From Gigantopelta aegis (taxonomy: Eukaryota > Mollusca > Gastropoda > Neomphalida > Peltospiridae), in the NCBI RefSeq assembly GCF_016097555.1, contig NC_054704.1, forward strand, positions 43,251,751 through 43,315,750: a stretch of DNA of 64,000 nt. Direction: 5' to 3'. How positions within the stretch are numbered: position 1 is the stretch's first letter; each line of letters opens with the position of its first letter. Position numbers and translations under genes: made by a program. Below the pieces are notes generated by a model. The model was not told the origin of the DNA. It made no database searches and was given only the letters and a program-made list of their open reading frames with translations. Below are positions 38,901 to 47,697 of the stretch, piece by piece.

Positions 38901-41150
38901 ATAAAGCAAAGTGGAAATATTTTTAAAGATCAACATTTTGTATCTTACTACATTGTCTTTTTTTATTTTTCGTGGTAGGTTCGGAACCTGTGCTATATGA
39001 TCAGTCGTCGTGAAAAACTGAAGCGTCAGTACTACAAGTCCCGGGAGCATGCCTTCAAGGCAGCGGTGCACGTACTGACAAACGACAGTCTCAAGTTGAC
39101 GGCCAGAGAATGTGAGAAGATTGCCGACCGCTACAACACGAACAGCTTGTATGAGGGCTACGGCCAGCAGGATCCACCCGTTCTGAAGCCCATGCGGCCG
39201 CTCAAGCTGTCCGACATCAAACGGAACTTGAGTCGGTGCAAATCCCAGTACACATCTGACTCGGAAAGCCAGCACAGCGACACGGCGTATGTTCCTGGCC
39301 GGTGCATCCGTTCCATGTCCAAGAGTAGCTGTGGGTCGAGATCTGCCAAAGACGAAATTCCCGTTCTCGAGCCGGAGGTTCCGTTGAAAACCGACTTTCA
39401 GACGGAGGACGTCGATGTCACGGGTCTGGGACCTAGTGGTGACGAGGTTCCCGAGATGGATAATCGAGTCGAGATGGGGAGGCCCAGGAGGAGAAGGCGG
39501 AGAATCGGAGATAAGAGTAGCGAATCGTCCGAGTGTGAGGTGTCCGATCAGAGTCGGACATCCGACAGTAAGATACCGACACCGGAAAGGACGGATGTGG
39601 TAGTGAAGTCTGAAGGTAGTGACAGTGGTGTGAAACATAATAAAGTCTCGACAAAATCCGCGATTCAGAAATCAACTCTGAGCTTTGAAAAGGAAGTAAT
39701 TGTGAAATATCAACCCGAAAGTGCTGTGGTGAAAAGCGAACCTGAAAGTGCTAGTGAAAGTGCTCCTGCTGAAGAAATATTTGGTACACCTTCTAAAGGA
39801 ACGAGTGATAATCCATATAAAGCAACGAGTGGTACTCCTAAGGGAATGAGTGGTACTCCTTGTAAGGGAATGAGTGATACTCCTTCTAAGGGAATGAGTG
39901 GTACTCCTAAGGGAGCAGATGGTATTCCTTGTGAGGAAGTAAGTGATACTCCTAAAGAAATGATCGATACTTCTAAATGTGCAAGTTCTATAGAAACTAG
40001 TTCTCCTATAGAAACTAGTTCTCCAAAAGAAACTAGTTCTCCATTAAAAAAATCGGACCGAGGAAAGCATAGGAAAAGGCGGAAACATAAAGAACTAGTT
40101 CACCGAGAGCATAGAAATTTACGCAGATCCCATAAGGATAAAAACAGAAATGAAAACCACCCAATGGAGTCAAGATCTGTTCCCAGTATTACACCTGTGG
40201 TTCGTAGTCCAAGGCACAGTATTAGCAACGTGCAAAAAGACAAGACGATAGCAAACCCTGGAACACCAAACTCTGCTTCTCCTGACAAACAGGCCAGCAA
40301 GGAACGTCGGTCGAGTCGGCAGGCCTTGCCGTCTAAAAGTGAGGGGAAAGTGAAAATTGAGCGGAGTCGGTCTGTCCAGTCGAACAGCTTGAGTTCCATG
40401 TACATTGTGGAAAATGCAATAAAACAGAGAGTACAGAATAAACTGTTGAAGTCCAGAAAGTCCCGTTTTCTAAATGGCCTGCACGACGGGTCACTGAGGA
40501 AGATAGACAGTTTCTTCCAGCTACGTAGTCAGAAAAATGGTTCACCGGTACGATCGAGCCCGTCTGGTGATCAGTCTGGACGCATTCTCAACGAGATCCC
40601 GTCCGGTATAGGAAAGAGTGCGTTTGAACAGAACAAGTTGTTTGGTGAGCAGTGTTTATCAAAAGAAAACAACGGCTTCAGTACACCCCAAAAGACTGCC
40701 AGTGGTCAGAGAACACCGCAGTCGGGCAGGCAGACAGCGGGAGACATGCTGAAAGACTTGAAAGCCATCATCTTGGAAGAAGGCATCGGGTCGCCGGAGA
40801 CAAGGAGCGTGAGGCGCAGGATCGAAGCTGTGTTCGACATCGATGTCAAGAAGAACATATTCACCGAGGCGGGACTGGACGAAATGTCGTCAAAGTTCTG
40901 CGACGATGAATTCAAAAATGTCGAACTTGTCACGGACAGCCGCGGTTACCGATCTCAGTCGCCCCTCTCCTCCGAGACCGACGGGTCCACCGCGTCTCAC
41001 CGGTCAAGGGAGAGCACTCCCCGGATAGTAACGAGGAGTCACTGTGTAGATACAGACGAAAACTCTTTGGACAGCGTACATTCTTTACGTAATACGACTA
41101 AGTTACACTTGCGTGACGGTTGGTTAAGAGCCTCTCACTTCAAATCATGA
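23949..41150 (+). CDS. JADE: JADE-family PHD finger protein (HBO1 acetyltransferase scaffold), 16 coding exons
   Basis: Spliced model: 23949-24015, 25555-25635, 26287-26372, 27364-27521, 28347-28391, 29778-29938, 30335-30393, 30728-30817, 31234-31296, 31874-31992, 33369-33474, 33869-34042, 34973-35109, 35652-35772, 38515-38640, 38979-41150; the phases agree throughout and give 1254 residues. The acceptor before the ATG is at 23903. Residues 79-220 form the EPL1-like region. PHD1 is C244/C247/C261/C264/H269/C272/C285/C288. The extended PHD runs from C296 to the CPKH at 406-409. The helical part ([35 protein letters not shown]) matches JADE1-3. JADE proteins scaffold KAT7/HBO1-ING4/5-MEAF6 in the nucleus and direct H4 acetylation. 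Vertebrates have three paralogues; this looks like the single invertebrate orthologue. The tail is longer than in human JADE1. Confidence 0.95.
24683..25499. mobile_element. MITE with remnant of pogo/Tigger-type transposase (JADE intron)
   Basis: Roughly 45-bp inverted ends, 'ctgtataagcggaaattttc' at the left and 'gaaaatttccggttatacag' at the right, each bordered by TA. Inside, a short frame on the + strand (about 25013-25230) reads [17 protein letters not shown] and then [15 protein letters not shown], which resembles the C-terminal region of pogo/Tigger transposases (DLRTSVIKPLHA-type). This is thus an internally deleted transposon of about 817 bp that kept the 3' end of its gene. It lies in the intron between coding exons 1 and 2. 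Confidence 0.75.
27800..28087 (+). repeat. tRNA-derived SINE in JADE intron
   Basis: Starts inside the head ('cagtctgtctaggaccgatc'), with body 'gtgggatggtgcatacaaaa' and tail 'cagtgtgctctagtggggtt' followed by AAAC repeats. It lies between the exons ending at 27521 and starting at 28347. Confidence 0.8.
28443..29127. repeat. Probable inverted-ended element in JADE intron
   Basis: The left end 'gatgcagggcgcaatactgc' and the following 'ctagccttttggcgagtaga' mirror the right end 'cactagccagttgacgagta' and 'gctttgcaccctgtgatg'. The pairing is imperfect, so this is an old copy or a chance-assisted call. No protein domain is seen in the 85-residue frame at its left end. Confidence 0.5.
29389..29545. 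repeat. Tandem duplication, about 75-bp unit, two copies
   Basis: 'tgtgccatgaca(g)' ... 'ataaacatagcataggaaaa' ... 'taaatatttaa(g/a)tgtttatt' occurs twice in succession with a few small differences. It lies in the JADE intron upstream of the exon at 29778. Confidence 0.8.
30170..30192. repeat. Poly-C tract followed by poly-A
   Basis: About 19-20 C residues in a row, then A-rich sequence. Homopolymers of this length are error-prone, so the exact length is doubtful. Located in a JADE intron. Confidence 0.9.
31383..31805. repeat. Dispersed repeat, copy B (see 6462-6900)
   Basis: Begins 'cccctactggtccaaccgaa' and ends 'taggagacatgtatttcttt', with 'catgatgatttaccca' repeated internally. It lies in the JADE intron between the two PHD1 exons (31296 and 31874). 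Confidence 0.7.
32150..32213 (+). repeat. SINE tail fragment
   Basis: 'aataaatcaatgtgctgtag' followed by 'gtcattaaacaagcattg' matches the 3' end of the main SINE family; the body is missing. Confidence 0.65.
32580..32755. repeat. 'gctagctctgg'-type foldback repeat, third copy
   Basis: Starts 'agggctcgtgctaaccaatt' and ends 'gatcacccaaagctagccct', with 'aattggcaaagtttatttta' inside: the same layout as 1688-1868. Located in a JADE intron. Confidence 0.65.
32785..33322. mobile_element. MITE with 'cagtaaaacccc' ends and TA target duplication
   Basis: The left end 'cagtaaaaccccaactaatg' mirrors the right end 'cagtaatggggtttcactg', and each is flanked by TA. Repeated 'gaccaccccactat' phrases sit near both ends. 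The type resembles pogo/Tigger-derived MITEs (inference). It lies in the JADE intron before the exon at 33369. Confidence 0.8.
34377..34640. repeat. Dispersed repeat shared with the Polinton-like element, copy 1
   Basis: From 'tggccagctgtccagtattt' to 'aagtattttacattgaaaaa'. A copy with high identity lies at 55228-55503 inside the Polinton-like element. Non-coding in both places. This copy lies in the JADE intron between exons at 33869 and 34973. Confidence 0.85.
35936..36430 (+). repeat. SINE (+) split by a second SINE
   Basis: The outer SINE starts 'ggcaggatttggctcagttg' (variant head) and runs to 'tgtctgtgggaa' at 36070-36081. It resumes at 36342 with a second copy of that 12-mer and continues 'agtgcatataaaagatccct'. 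The inserted piece is the antisense SINE at 36082-36341. Located in the long JADE intron before the exon at 38515. Confidence 0.85.
36082..36341 (-). repeat. Inner SINE, antisense, with 12-bp target duplication
   Basis: From 'tgtttaatgacaccactaga' (tail) to 'gctttaccagtgggcta' (head), 260 bp, flanked by the direct repeat 'tgtctgtgggaa'. A target duplication of this length fits LINE-type target-primed integration, and it shows the inner copy is younger than the outer. Confidence 0.85.
37219..37249. repeat. (GT)n microsatellite
   Basis: About 12 GT/TG dinucleotides following 'gtttgtcg'. Located in a JADE intron. Confidence 0.85.
38285..38400 (+). pseudogene. Decayed tandem copy of a JADE coding exon
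   Basis: After 'gattgatgtttag' a segment reads [17 protein letters not shown] and then meets TAA at 38355. The real exon 211 bp downstream starts after 'gattgatctttag' and reads [18 protein letters not shown]. The upstream intron sequence is duplicated as well, and similarity continues past the stop ('cagtgggaggacagctt'), so this is a tandem genomic duplication, not a retrocopy. The AG acceptor is kept but no convincing donor is seen. If spliced in, it would end the protein at about residue 506, before the last conserved helices and the tail. Confidence 0.8.
38979..41150 (+). CDS. JADE: Last coding exon of JADE: conserved helix plus long low-complexity tail
   Basis: The acceptor 'cgtggtag' ends at 38978 and the exon begins [17 protein letters not shown], the conserved JADE end of the EPL1-homology/helical block. 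The rest (about residues 560-1254) is a serine-, proline- and lysine-rich tail without a known fold. At 39780-40050 it has repeats of the form SGTPxKGM (about seven) and then ETSSP (four), which are imperfect tandem DNA repeats. Basic stretches ([30 protein letters not shown]) suggest nuclear localisation. TGA is at 41148-41150; AATAAA at about 41267 is the first possible polyadenylation signal. Confidence 0.9.
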   Translation, partial: VRNLCYMISRREKLKRQYYKSREHAFKAAVHVLTNDSLKLTARECEKIADRYNTNSLYEGYGQQDPPVLKPMRPLKLSDIKRNLSRCKSQYTSDSESQHSDTAYVPGRCIRSMSKSSCGSRSAKDEIPVLEPEVPLKTDFQTEDVDVTGLGPSGDEVPEMDNRVEMGRPRRRRRRIGDKSSESSECEVSDQSRTSDSKIPTPERTDVVVKSEGSDSGVKHNKVSTKSAIQKSTLSFEKEVIVKYQPESAVVKSEPESASESAPAEEIFGTPSKGTSDNPYKATSGTPKGMSGTPCKGMSDTPSKGMSGTPKGADGIPCEEVSDTPKEMIDTSKCASSIETSSPIETSSPKETSSPLKKSDRGKHRKRRKHKELVHREHRNLRRSHKDKNRNENHPMESRSVPSITPVVRSPRHSISNVQKDKTIANPGTPNSASPDKQASKERRSSRQALPSKSEGKVKIERSRSVQSNSLSSMYIVENAIKQRVQNKLLKSRKSRFLNGLHDGSLRKIDSFFQLRSQKNGSPVRSSPSGDQSGRILNEIPSGIGKSAFEQNKLFGEQCLSKENNGFSTPQKTASGQRTPQSGRQTAGDMLKDLKAIILEEGIGSPETRSVRRRIEAVFDIDVKKNIFTEAGLDEMSSKFCDDEFKNVELVTDSRGYRSQSPLSSETDGSTASHRSRESTPRIVTRSHCVDTDENSLDSVHSLRNTTKLHLRDGWLRASHFKS

Positions 41151-42360
41151 CACATGGTTTAGCTGCAGTCACTTTTAAAACAGATTTTGTTTGCATTCAG
41201 ACTAGTTTAGTCAGTTATGGTAATTAAAATACCACCTTATTTACCATATTGTTTATGGTTATGTGAAATAAACGACCTATGCCTTTTAAAGTTTTAAAAC
41301 TTGTAAAAAAAAACCCCCATTTATATGTAAAACAGTTGGTACTTGCATATAATTGGAAGAATTAAATAATACCAGAATTTAGGCTTACCCAGCCTTGTTT
41401 TAGTTTACATCAAAATAAATATAACATGAGTACCTTAAAGAAATAGGTCATTTGTGTTTAAAATTTCAGATATGTATCCAAAAAAGAAAGAAAAAATCTT
41501 TAAAAAAGTAAAAATGCACATTTTGTTCTAAAAGTGCCTGCATCAAACCATTTCTGTTATATTCTCAGTATATTGAACCATTTCACATTATTTTGTATGT
41601 ACACAATCATTACAGGTGATTCTTTTTAACATACAGTTCGTAGTCTAAACAAACATTCTAGTAAATGTTTTAATAAAAAATACCATTACACATTTTGGTT
41701 GGTGTTTTTGCCAGTTAATGGTAACAAACCACTGCAGTTTTGTTTTCATAATACGAGTAAATGGTAATTGGTCCTATCACAACATTATATGGTATTTGTC
41801 TAAAACTGGATTCCTTGCTTAAAATAGTAATTTATTTACATCTTGTACCATGGAATTTATTTTCAAATGTACACAGGGTCACATACTCCTTGAGAATATT
41901 GAAACCCCTTAAATTTTGGAACACTTGCAAGGGCCTTTGAATATCCTTGAAAATCAAGTTGTCCAAGATGTGCTAGAATATTTCAAAAGTCTTGGAAATA
42001 TGGAAAAGTGTCGCTGAAATAATGTAACACAAAAGTTTAGTTGCAACTTACAGGTTTGAGGCAATATATGTACAAGAGGAGTGTATGTAGGTATGTCTGA
42101 TTTTCATATTCAACCAATTTTTTAATGCCCATTGTAATAATGTCTAGTTAGAGGTCCTTAAAAAAGCAAAACTTGGGTTTGAAAATACATGAATTGTGTA
42201 TGAACCTTGTATATAATTACATCAGAACCCCAAAATTTCAAATCTTTGTCTGGAGATGAGCAAATGCTTATAACAGTGATAAGTTGAAGACTTCTAAATT
42301 ATCACAGTGGGGATTCAATTAAATGTGTTTCCACTTGAAAAAATTCTGTCGTATATCTAA
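41151..42360 (+). other. JADE 3' UTR and downstream sequence
   Basis: AT-rich, without coding potential. AATAAA occurs at about 41267 and 41415, and others follow, so the cleavage site cannot be fixed from sequence. No repeat is recognised in this stretch. Confidence 0.5.
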
Positions 42361-42362
42361 CC

Positions 42363-42792
42363 AAGGCTAGCTCTGGCACTCACAAAATTTGCCATTTGCA
42401 AACTTAAAACCAAATTGTACATTTTAATTTGACGAAATAATTTCATGCAGTGATTGATATTTTGTAAAATAATTGTGTTTTTGCTTCTTTTTTTAAAGGA
42501 GTTTGTTTTGTTTAATAACACCACTAGAGCACATTGGGATTAATTAATCATCGGCTATTTGACGTCAAACATTTGGTAATTTTTACATATAGTCTTAGGA
42601 AACCCACTACATTTTTCCATTAGTAGCAAGGGATCTTTTATATGCACCATCCCACAGACAGGAGAGCACATACCACGGCCTTTGATATACCAGTCATGGT
42701 GCACTGGATGGAACGAGAAATAGTTTTTTTTTTTTTTTAAAGATGAATAAATAATTTGGCAAAAGTTTCTGGTCATCTACAGCTATCCCTGC
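42363..42792. repeat. 'gctagctctgg' foldback repeat interrupted by a SINE
   Basis: Starts 'ggctagctctggcactcaca' and ends 'tggtcatctacagctatccct'. Inside, 42503-42724 is an antisense SINE ('gtttaataacaccactagag' ... 'gcaagggatcttttatatgc' ... 'ggatggaacgagaaatag'). The foldback repeat is thus older than this SINE. Confidence 0.75.
42503..42724 (-). repeat. tRNA-derived SINE, antisense, 5'-truncated
   Basis: The tail and body are intact in type ('accatcccacagacaggaga', 'accagtcatggtgcactgga') and the head is missing. A T-run follows at 42725-42738. Confidence 0.8.
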
Positions 42793-42959
42793 AAATTTGC
42801 ATCAAGCCATCGTTAAACTTGGATAGATAAGTGGACAACCAAGAAAACTGGATATATAGAAATGAATATTTTAAGCTGAAAACTAAAGTTCAACAAGTAC
42901 TATTCGATGTTTATAGAGGACTATGGATCTTTAGTTTGTTGCTTAATGATGATCAAAGA

Positions 42960-43380
42960 ATGCAGTTTCAGAAGATGATTAATGCTGCGTTCGTTAGAAG
43001 TGAATATTGTATTTCCCAATTTACAAGTTGTGAAGAGCGTTCGTTGGAGAAATAATCTGTGATCACAACTTGTGAACTGGGGTAGGAATTTCTGTCTCGA
43101 TCTTTACAACTCGTGGAAAAAATGGCAGAACAGACACAAATCATTCGTGCAACTATGAGTTGTGTGTGAGATTGGAGTGACAGTGCAGGTTGTCTGTAAA
43201 TCGCCTGAACGCTCTCCACTTAGTAAAGTCGTGTTCACAATTATGAGTTGGGTGGGGAGGGGTGAGATTGGAGTGACAGTTCAGGTTGTCTGTAAATTGC
43301 CTGAATGCTCTCCACTTGGTAAAGTCGTGTTAACAATTTTTAACTTGTGAATTCACGATATTCAGGAGCACCAAATGAAT
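42960..43380. repeat. Repeat with internal tandem duplication of about 105 bp
   Basis: 'gagattggagtgacagt(g/t)cagg' and 'ctctccactt(a/g)gtaaagtcgtg' occur twice at 43166-43335. The flanking sequence contains several 'caa(g)ttgtgaa' and 'acaagttgtgaag' motifs in both orientations, suggesting a foldback element with ends near 42985 and 43375. Non-coding. Confidence 0.55.
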
Positions 43381-43522
43381 GCAGCATGACACTATAATCA
43401 CAAAACTTGTAGCTGGTTTATCTTAGGAATTCCCCGGCTTCTCATCTGCTCTTAAATCATATTAAACTCTTTTTATAGTCAGAAATAAAACAGGAGGGAC
43501 CGGTAAGTCATTTTTAAATTGT

Positions 43523-43525
<3 letters not shown>

Positions 43526-43556
<31 letters not shown>
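43526..43556. repeat. Poly-A tract
   Basis: A run of about 30 A residues; the length is uncertain in any assembly. No SINE is recognised directly upstream. Confidence 0.9.
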
Positions 43557-43561
<5 letters not shown>

Positions 43562-43984
43562 CCCTCAAAACATTTAACATGAAAAACCCCCAACAAATTT
43601 CATACTAATGTTAAATGAATTTCTGCAGGAGTAAGCTTACTCTAAACACAGATTGTCCGTTATCCTGTATTTTTTTAGATAATTAAATCTTTTTTATTTT
43701 TTTCCTTTTGACAAATTGACAAAGTTTTTCCACACTTAACTTCTCTATAAATTCATAGCACTTGGGCATTTATAGAGTGAGACGTGAACTTTTTTGTTGG
43801 ATCGACATTTGTACCTTTTATATTCAGTGTCTAATATAGATACCCATATTCACACATGCACGCACACATACATTGAATGTAGCCAAAACCACATACCTCA
43901 TTTACATGGCCAGTTATATAGAAATTAAAAAAAATATTTTCTCTCGCCCCTCACCCCCTTCTGTATTCTCGTAGCAATTTTTAT

Positions 43985-44310
43985 TTTAAAGGGAATATCC
44001 TGAGTTTGCAACCAGTGTAACAGTTTCAAATGATAAATCCTTTTCAACAACTAAAATTTTATTCTTGCATACTGTTTATTGTTTAGAATACCAGTGTCTG
44101 TATATCCAATGTGTTTTAGTTGTCCTTCTGTTTCTAGTAGCTCAAATTTTATTTTACTTCCTAATATAATGTAATTTTTTAAAATTATTATTTGGAGGTA
44201 AATTACAGTTTGGGCTAATACAAACATTAGCATAACAAGACACACAGTATATGTACAGACAATGACAATTTAAACAAGAAAATGTATTTGATATGTCATT
44301 TTAGTTTAAT
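43985..44310. repeat. Dispersed repeat ('aaagggaatatcctgagtttg' family)
   Basis: Starts 'aaagggaatatcctgagttt' and contains 'ccagtgtctgtatatccaat' and, later, the partly inverted phrase 'cacacagtatatgtacagac'. I recall a similar 'gggacattcctgagtttgct' element as very common in mollusc genomes, but this was not checked. Non-coding. Confidence 0.55.
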
Positions 44311-44666
44311 TAAAATGCTCGGTTAGTTGAAAACATGTTACAATGAAAGCAAACTCAAGACTGTCCCTTTTAAAAAAAAGAAGAAAAGTACTGTCATCAT
44401 GGCATCTTTCTGCAGATTTGATTCTTCCTAGTCCACCAAGCCGTCCTGTGAAAACGCTATATTAATTATGGCTGAATCGTTTAGTGTGATGTTTTGCCAG
44501 TCTTCTTATGAATTTTAAGAATAGGACTTTATTATGAATGATTATAATGTAATCTATATGCTTACAACTATCACAAAGCCCTCGAAATAAATCACGAATG
44601 ATAGGTCAGGTCTCATTTTGGTCGGCTATTAAAAAACTGACTTGGTGTGCATTTAACCACAAGATA

Positions 44667-44823
44667 TTTATAGGATATTAAACGGGCTTCCATTTCGTAT
44701 CATGTTTATGTCCCAAGTGAAATAATTTTTAATTGTCACAAGCTTGAGCGAGTGACAATGAAAATTATTTCACGAGGGACATAAACAACTTCAAATGGTA
44801 GCGAGTTTAATATCCTATTTATT
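44667..44823. repeat. Foldback element with a long near-perfect hairpin
   Basis: The arms 'ataggatattaaac' and 'gtttaatatcctat' bound a second, stronger pair: 'tgtttatgtcccaagtgaaa' against 'tttcacgagggacataaaca', and 'taatttttaattgtca' against 'tgacaatgaaaatta'. The loop is only about 14 bp ('caagcttgagcgag'). Typical of MITE-like foldback repeats; an expressed hairpin RNA is possible but unsupported. Confidence 0.8.
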
Positions 44824-44999
44824 ACCCATAATCGATCTTAATTTATATCAATCCTTTTATTTGACGTTCCAGTAAGGTTGTCATGTGCCAATCGATGACG
44901 TCGAAGTGTTACTACTTGGTGTTACTGGGATATATCAGTTTGATATGTACCAAGATAGTTTTAACCTGTAGAGCACTTGCATGTTTCCCCTATTTTATT

Positions 45000-45740
45000 G
45001 TTAATGCCAATATACAGTATTCTATAGTTATAAAATGGCAAGTAAATTTTTATTTATAGTAATGAGCCCAATGTCTAAAGAACAGAAATTGGGTAATGTA
45101 ATGGAAAAACTATGTTCTTTTGTTTGTGTAAGATGCAAGAAATAATTTTATATCATGTACATCATTTTTAAAAAGACTTATAATTCCTCTTAGCACTGAC
45201 AAATGTGAATTAAACCATGATTATACGGTAAACTTGAGTCATTCTGTGTTTTAAACAGGGTTGATGTTTGTTTCAACAGTGGTCGATTTATGCCATTGTT
45301 CAAATGTGCCAATATGTAAAGTTTCAGGGAATTCTTTATTGTGTAAATTTTAACTAAGTCATAGCAGTTCAAAATAAATGGCAAAGAGTCTTGACTTAAT
45401 TCACCAATTTATTATCACTTGATGTATACATGTATTTTATGTGATAGACAGGAAACCTAAAGAAAGTGTATTCATTAACTTAATGGTACTTCTCTCGAAA
45501 AATAATTTCAGCGATATTTCTGTAAAATACTTTAATTTCCTTAACTGAACTATTTTTTGCACGTTTCTGTGCACATTCATTTGTTTACGGAAACTGGAAA
45601 GGTTTTCAACATATGTGACTCCTATTACACATTTGTAATATTTTATTTTATTTTGGTATATTACTGGCAAGTAGTAATGATGTCAGTTTTCTCAGGGGGA
45701 AAAAAACCCCAAACCCACCTTTTAAAGGTGAAGTACCTTT
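45000..45740. other. Intergenic, nothing recognised
   Basis: AT-rich sequence without a supported gene or repeat. Confidence 0.5.
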
Positions 45741-45741
45741 A

Positions 45742-46530
45742 AAGGGACACACCCTAGTTACGGCTATTTGTTAACCCTTACGGCGTTGTTTTTCGCTATT
45801 AAACCCCATTTTTCACTATTAAACCCCATTTTTCACAAATAAAATTGCACTTTACTTACATTTTATTATTTAGAATACACATTTCCATTCACCTGAAGTG
45901 CTTTTTGGTAATCCTGATGTTTGTAAAACCACGAAATGCATTTAAAAAAAAAATTCACTCTATTTTTAGAGGGGATATTTCCATTTCAGTGTTACAGACG
46001 TTGGTATATCACGTGACCGTTATCATTTTGGTTCTGTTTGTTTTCACGGTTCGCGCAATCAACATCCGATTTGTTGTTCATTTGTGAGATTTTTCTTCAC
46101 AGTTCGTGAACATTTTCAGTAACAATAAAGTTCAGACAAGTAAGTGTCTCAATACAAAACGTTAAAAACCCTTAAAACCAATAATTTTACTAAGTCTTAC
46201 GATATCTGGAGAGGGGATACAACCAGGACAGAACAGTTGGAACATGTCCAGGAGAGGTGAAACGAACGCACCCCAAGTCTGTGAAATTTGTCGTGACGTA
46301 GGCATTGTTGTGCTTCGATCGACATCTACCGGTGACATCAGAATACTAACTTTCAAAATTATTTCAAACAATTGGGACATGGGGATTCCCATGGTATTTA
46401 TCGATATAAAACCTGCTTTTTCACCCCATTTGATAAAAACGTGATCAAAGTGTGTTACAGGTTTGTAGATTAACCAAATTATAATTTATTTTCGCTGGAT
46501 GGAACTAGGGGTGTGCGGCTTTAATACTTC
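45742..46530. mobile_element. Non-autonomous element with 'taaagggacacaccctagtt' ends
   Basis: The left end 'taaagggacacaccctagtt' mirrors the right end 'gaactaggggtgtgcggctt'. The length is near 0.79 kb. A decayed piece lies at 1875-2135. The left part has a 23-bp phrase ('ttaaaccccatttttcacta') in tandem. The 66-residue frame at 46244-46444 has a CEICRDVG-like cysteine pair but no complete domain, and I do not call a gene. Confidence 0.65.
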
Positions 46531-46679
46531 TTCTAATTTATGATAATGTTAATATACAGGGATGTGATGCCCATTTAAAAGTAAAAGCTGAAATGATCTT
46601 AAAAAGACCTGAAACCTCCATACTACACCTAAATAAAGGTCATTTCTTAGTTTTCAGATCAAATCCAGTCTACTACATG

Positions 46680-46815
46680 TACAGCTTTTTATCAGATTTC
46701 GGGGGGGGGGGGGGGTGTGTGTGTGTGTGTGTGTGAGCGTGTGTAAATGTTTTTACATATGTATATTTTACACACACAAAAAATACCCAAAATTATGAAA
46801 TCTGATAAAAAGCTG
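46680..46815. repeat. Hairpin around a G-run and (GT)n tract
   Basis: 'agctttttatcagatttc' at 46682-46699 and its exact reverse complement 'gaaatctgataaaaagct' at 46797-46814 enclose about 14 G, about 11 GT and a further 'tacacacacaaa' complement. One strand could fold into a stem of 18 bp plus GT/CA pairs. Confidence 0.75.
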
Positions 46816-47075
46816 AAAAATTACCTCCATGAATAGAATGTAGTCAAATCGCAAGTCACATCTAGATTTACAAAAACTGGCACTGTACAAACTGCCACTC
46901 AATATATACTCTCATCAAAATGGCATTTTCTCTTTACCTTAATGAAAGACAAAAAACTCTCAGATTTTTAAGTGGAATTCATGCATTATATTTGTTCTTG
47001 TATGGATTACCATACAGTAATTTCTTTCTATAATAGAAAGGTATAGATTTTTACCTAGAAATTGTGTATTATATC

Positions 47076-47077
<2 letters not shown>

Positions 47078-47121
<44 letters not shown>
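47078..47121. repeat. (AT)n microsatellite
   Basis: About 20 AT dinucleotides in a row. The open frame reading YIYIYI across it is not a gene. Confidence 0.9.
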
Positions 47122-47125
<4 letters not shown>

Positions 47126-47432
47126 CTATAAATATTTGTCATAGTCTGCGGTACAATGTTTAGCAATTGTATATAATTATCTGCTCAAATAAACACAAGT
47201 CCAGAAACACTTTTTGTTAATCGTTATTACTGCTGCAAGAAGACTAAAGTAGTATGTCCTATTCACACTGAAGTGATTTGAAACTGATTTCCCACCCCCC
47301 ATAGTCCTTTCAAAATGCATTGTGTGAATACTAGTCTAATAATCAAGTGTGTTTTCAGCCATTCACACTCGAATCAATTAGGTGACATCGTAATTTCATC
47401 ATTACACTAGTCCAGATAACTGGTATATAAAC

Positions 47433-47680
47433 GAGGTGGGATGTAGCCCAGTGGTAAAGAATTCACCTGATGTGTGGTCAGTCTAGGATCGATACCAGTG
47501 TGTGGGCCCATTCAATATATATCTCGTTCCCAGTATGTGCTACCATGTCTGTGGGATGGTGCAAATAAAATATATCTTGCTACTAATGGAAAAATGTAGC
47601 AGATAGAATTACCAAATGTTTTGACATCCAAGGGCAGATTATTAATAGATCGGTGTGCTGTATTGGTGGTATTAGATTAG
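47433..47680 (+). repeat. tRNA-derived SINE, main family
   Basis: Head 'gggatgtagcccagtggtaa', body 'gtgggatggtgcaaataaaa', tail 'gatcggtgtgctgtattggt'. It ends just before the DIRS-like terminus at 47698. Confidence 0.8.
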
Positions 47681-47697
47681 TCTTATTAACTTGCCCT

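Noticed and set aside
38721-39638. 305-residue minus-strand open frame
   Set aside because: It is a shadow of the JADE last exon, which has matching family sequence, splice phase and conserved helices on the + strand.
46244-46444. Zinc-finger-like open frame (CEIC)
   Set aside because: Only one cysteine pair, inside a non-autonomous repeat element.
46960-47166. Open frame reading YIYIYI
   Set aside because: It is produced by an (AT)n microsatellite.
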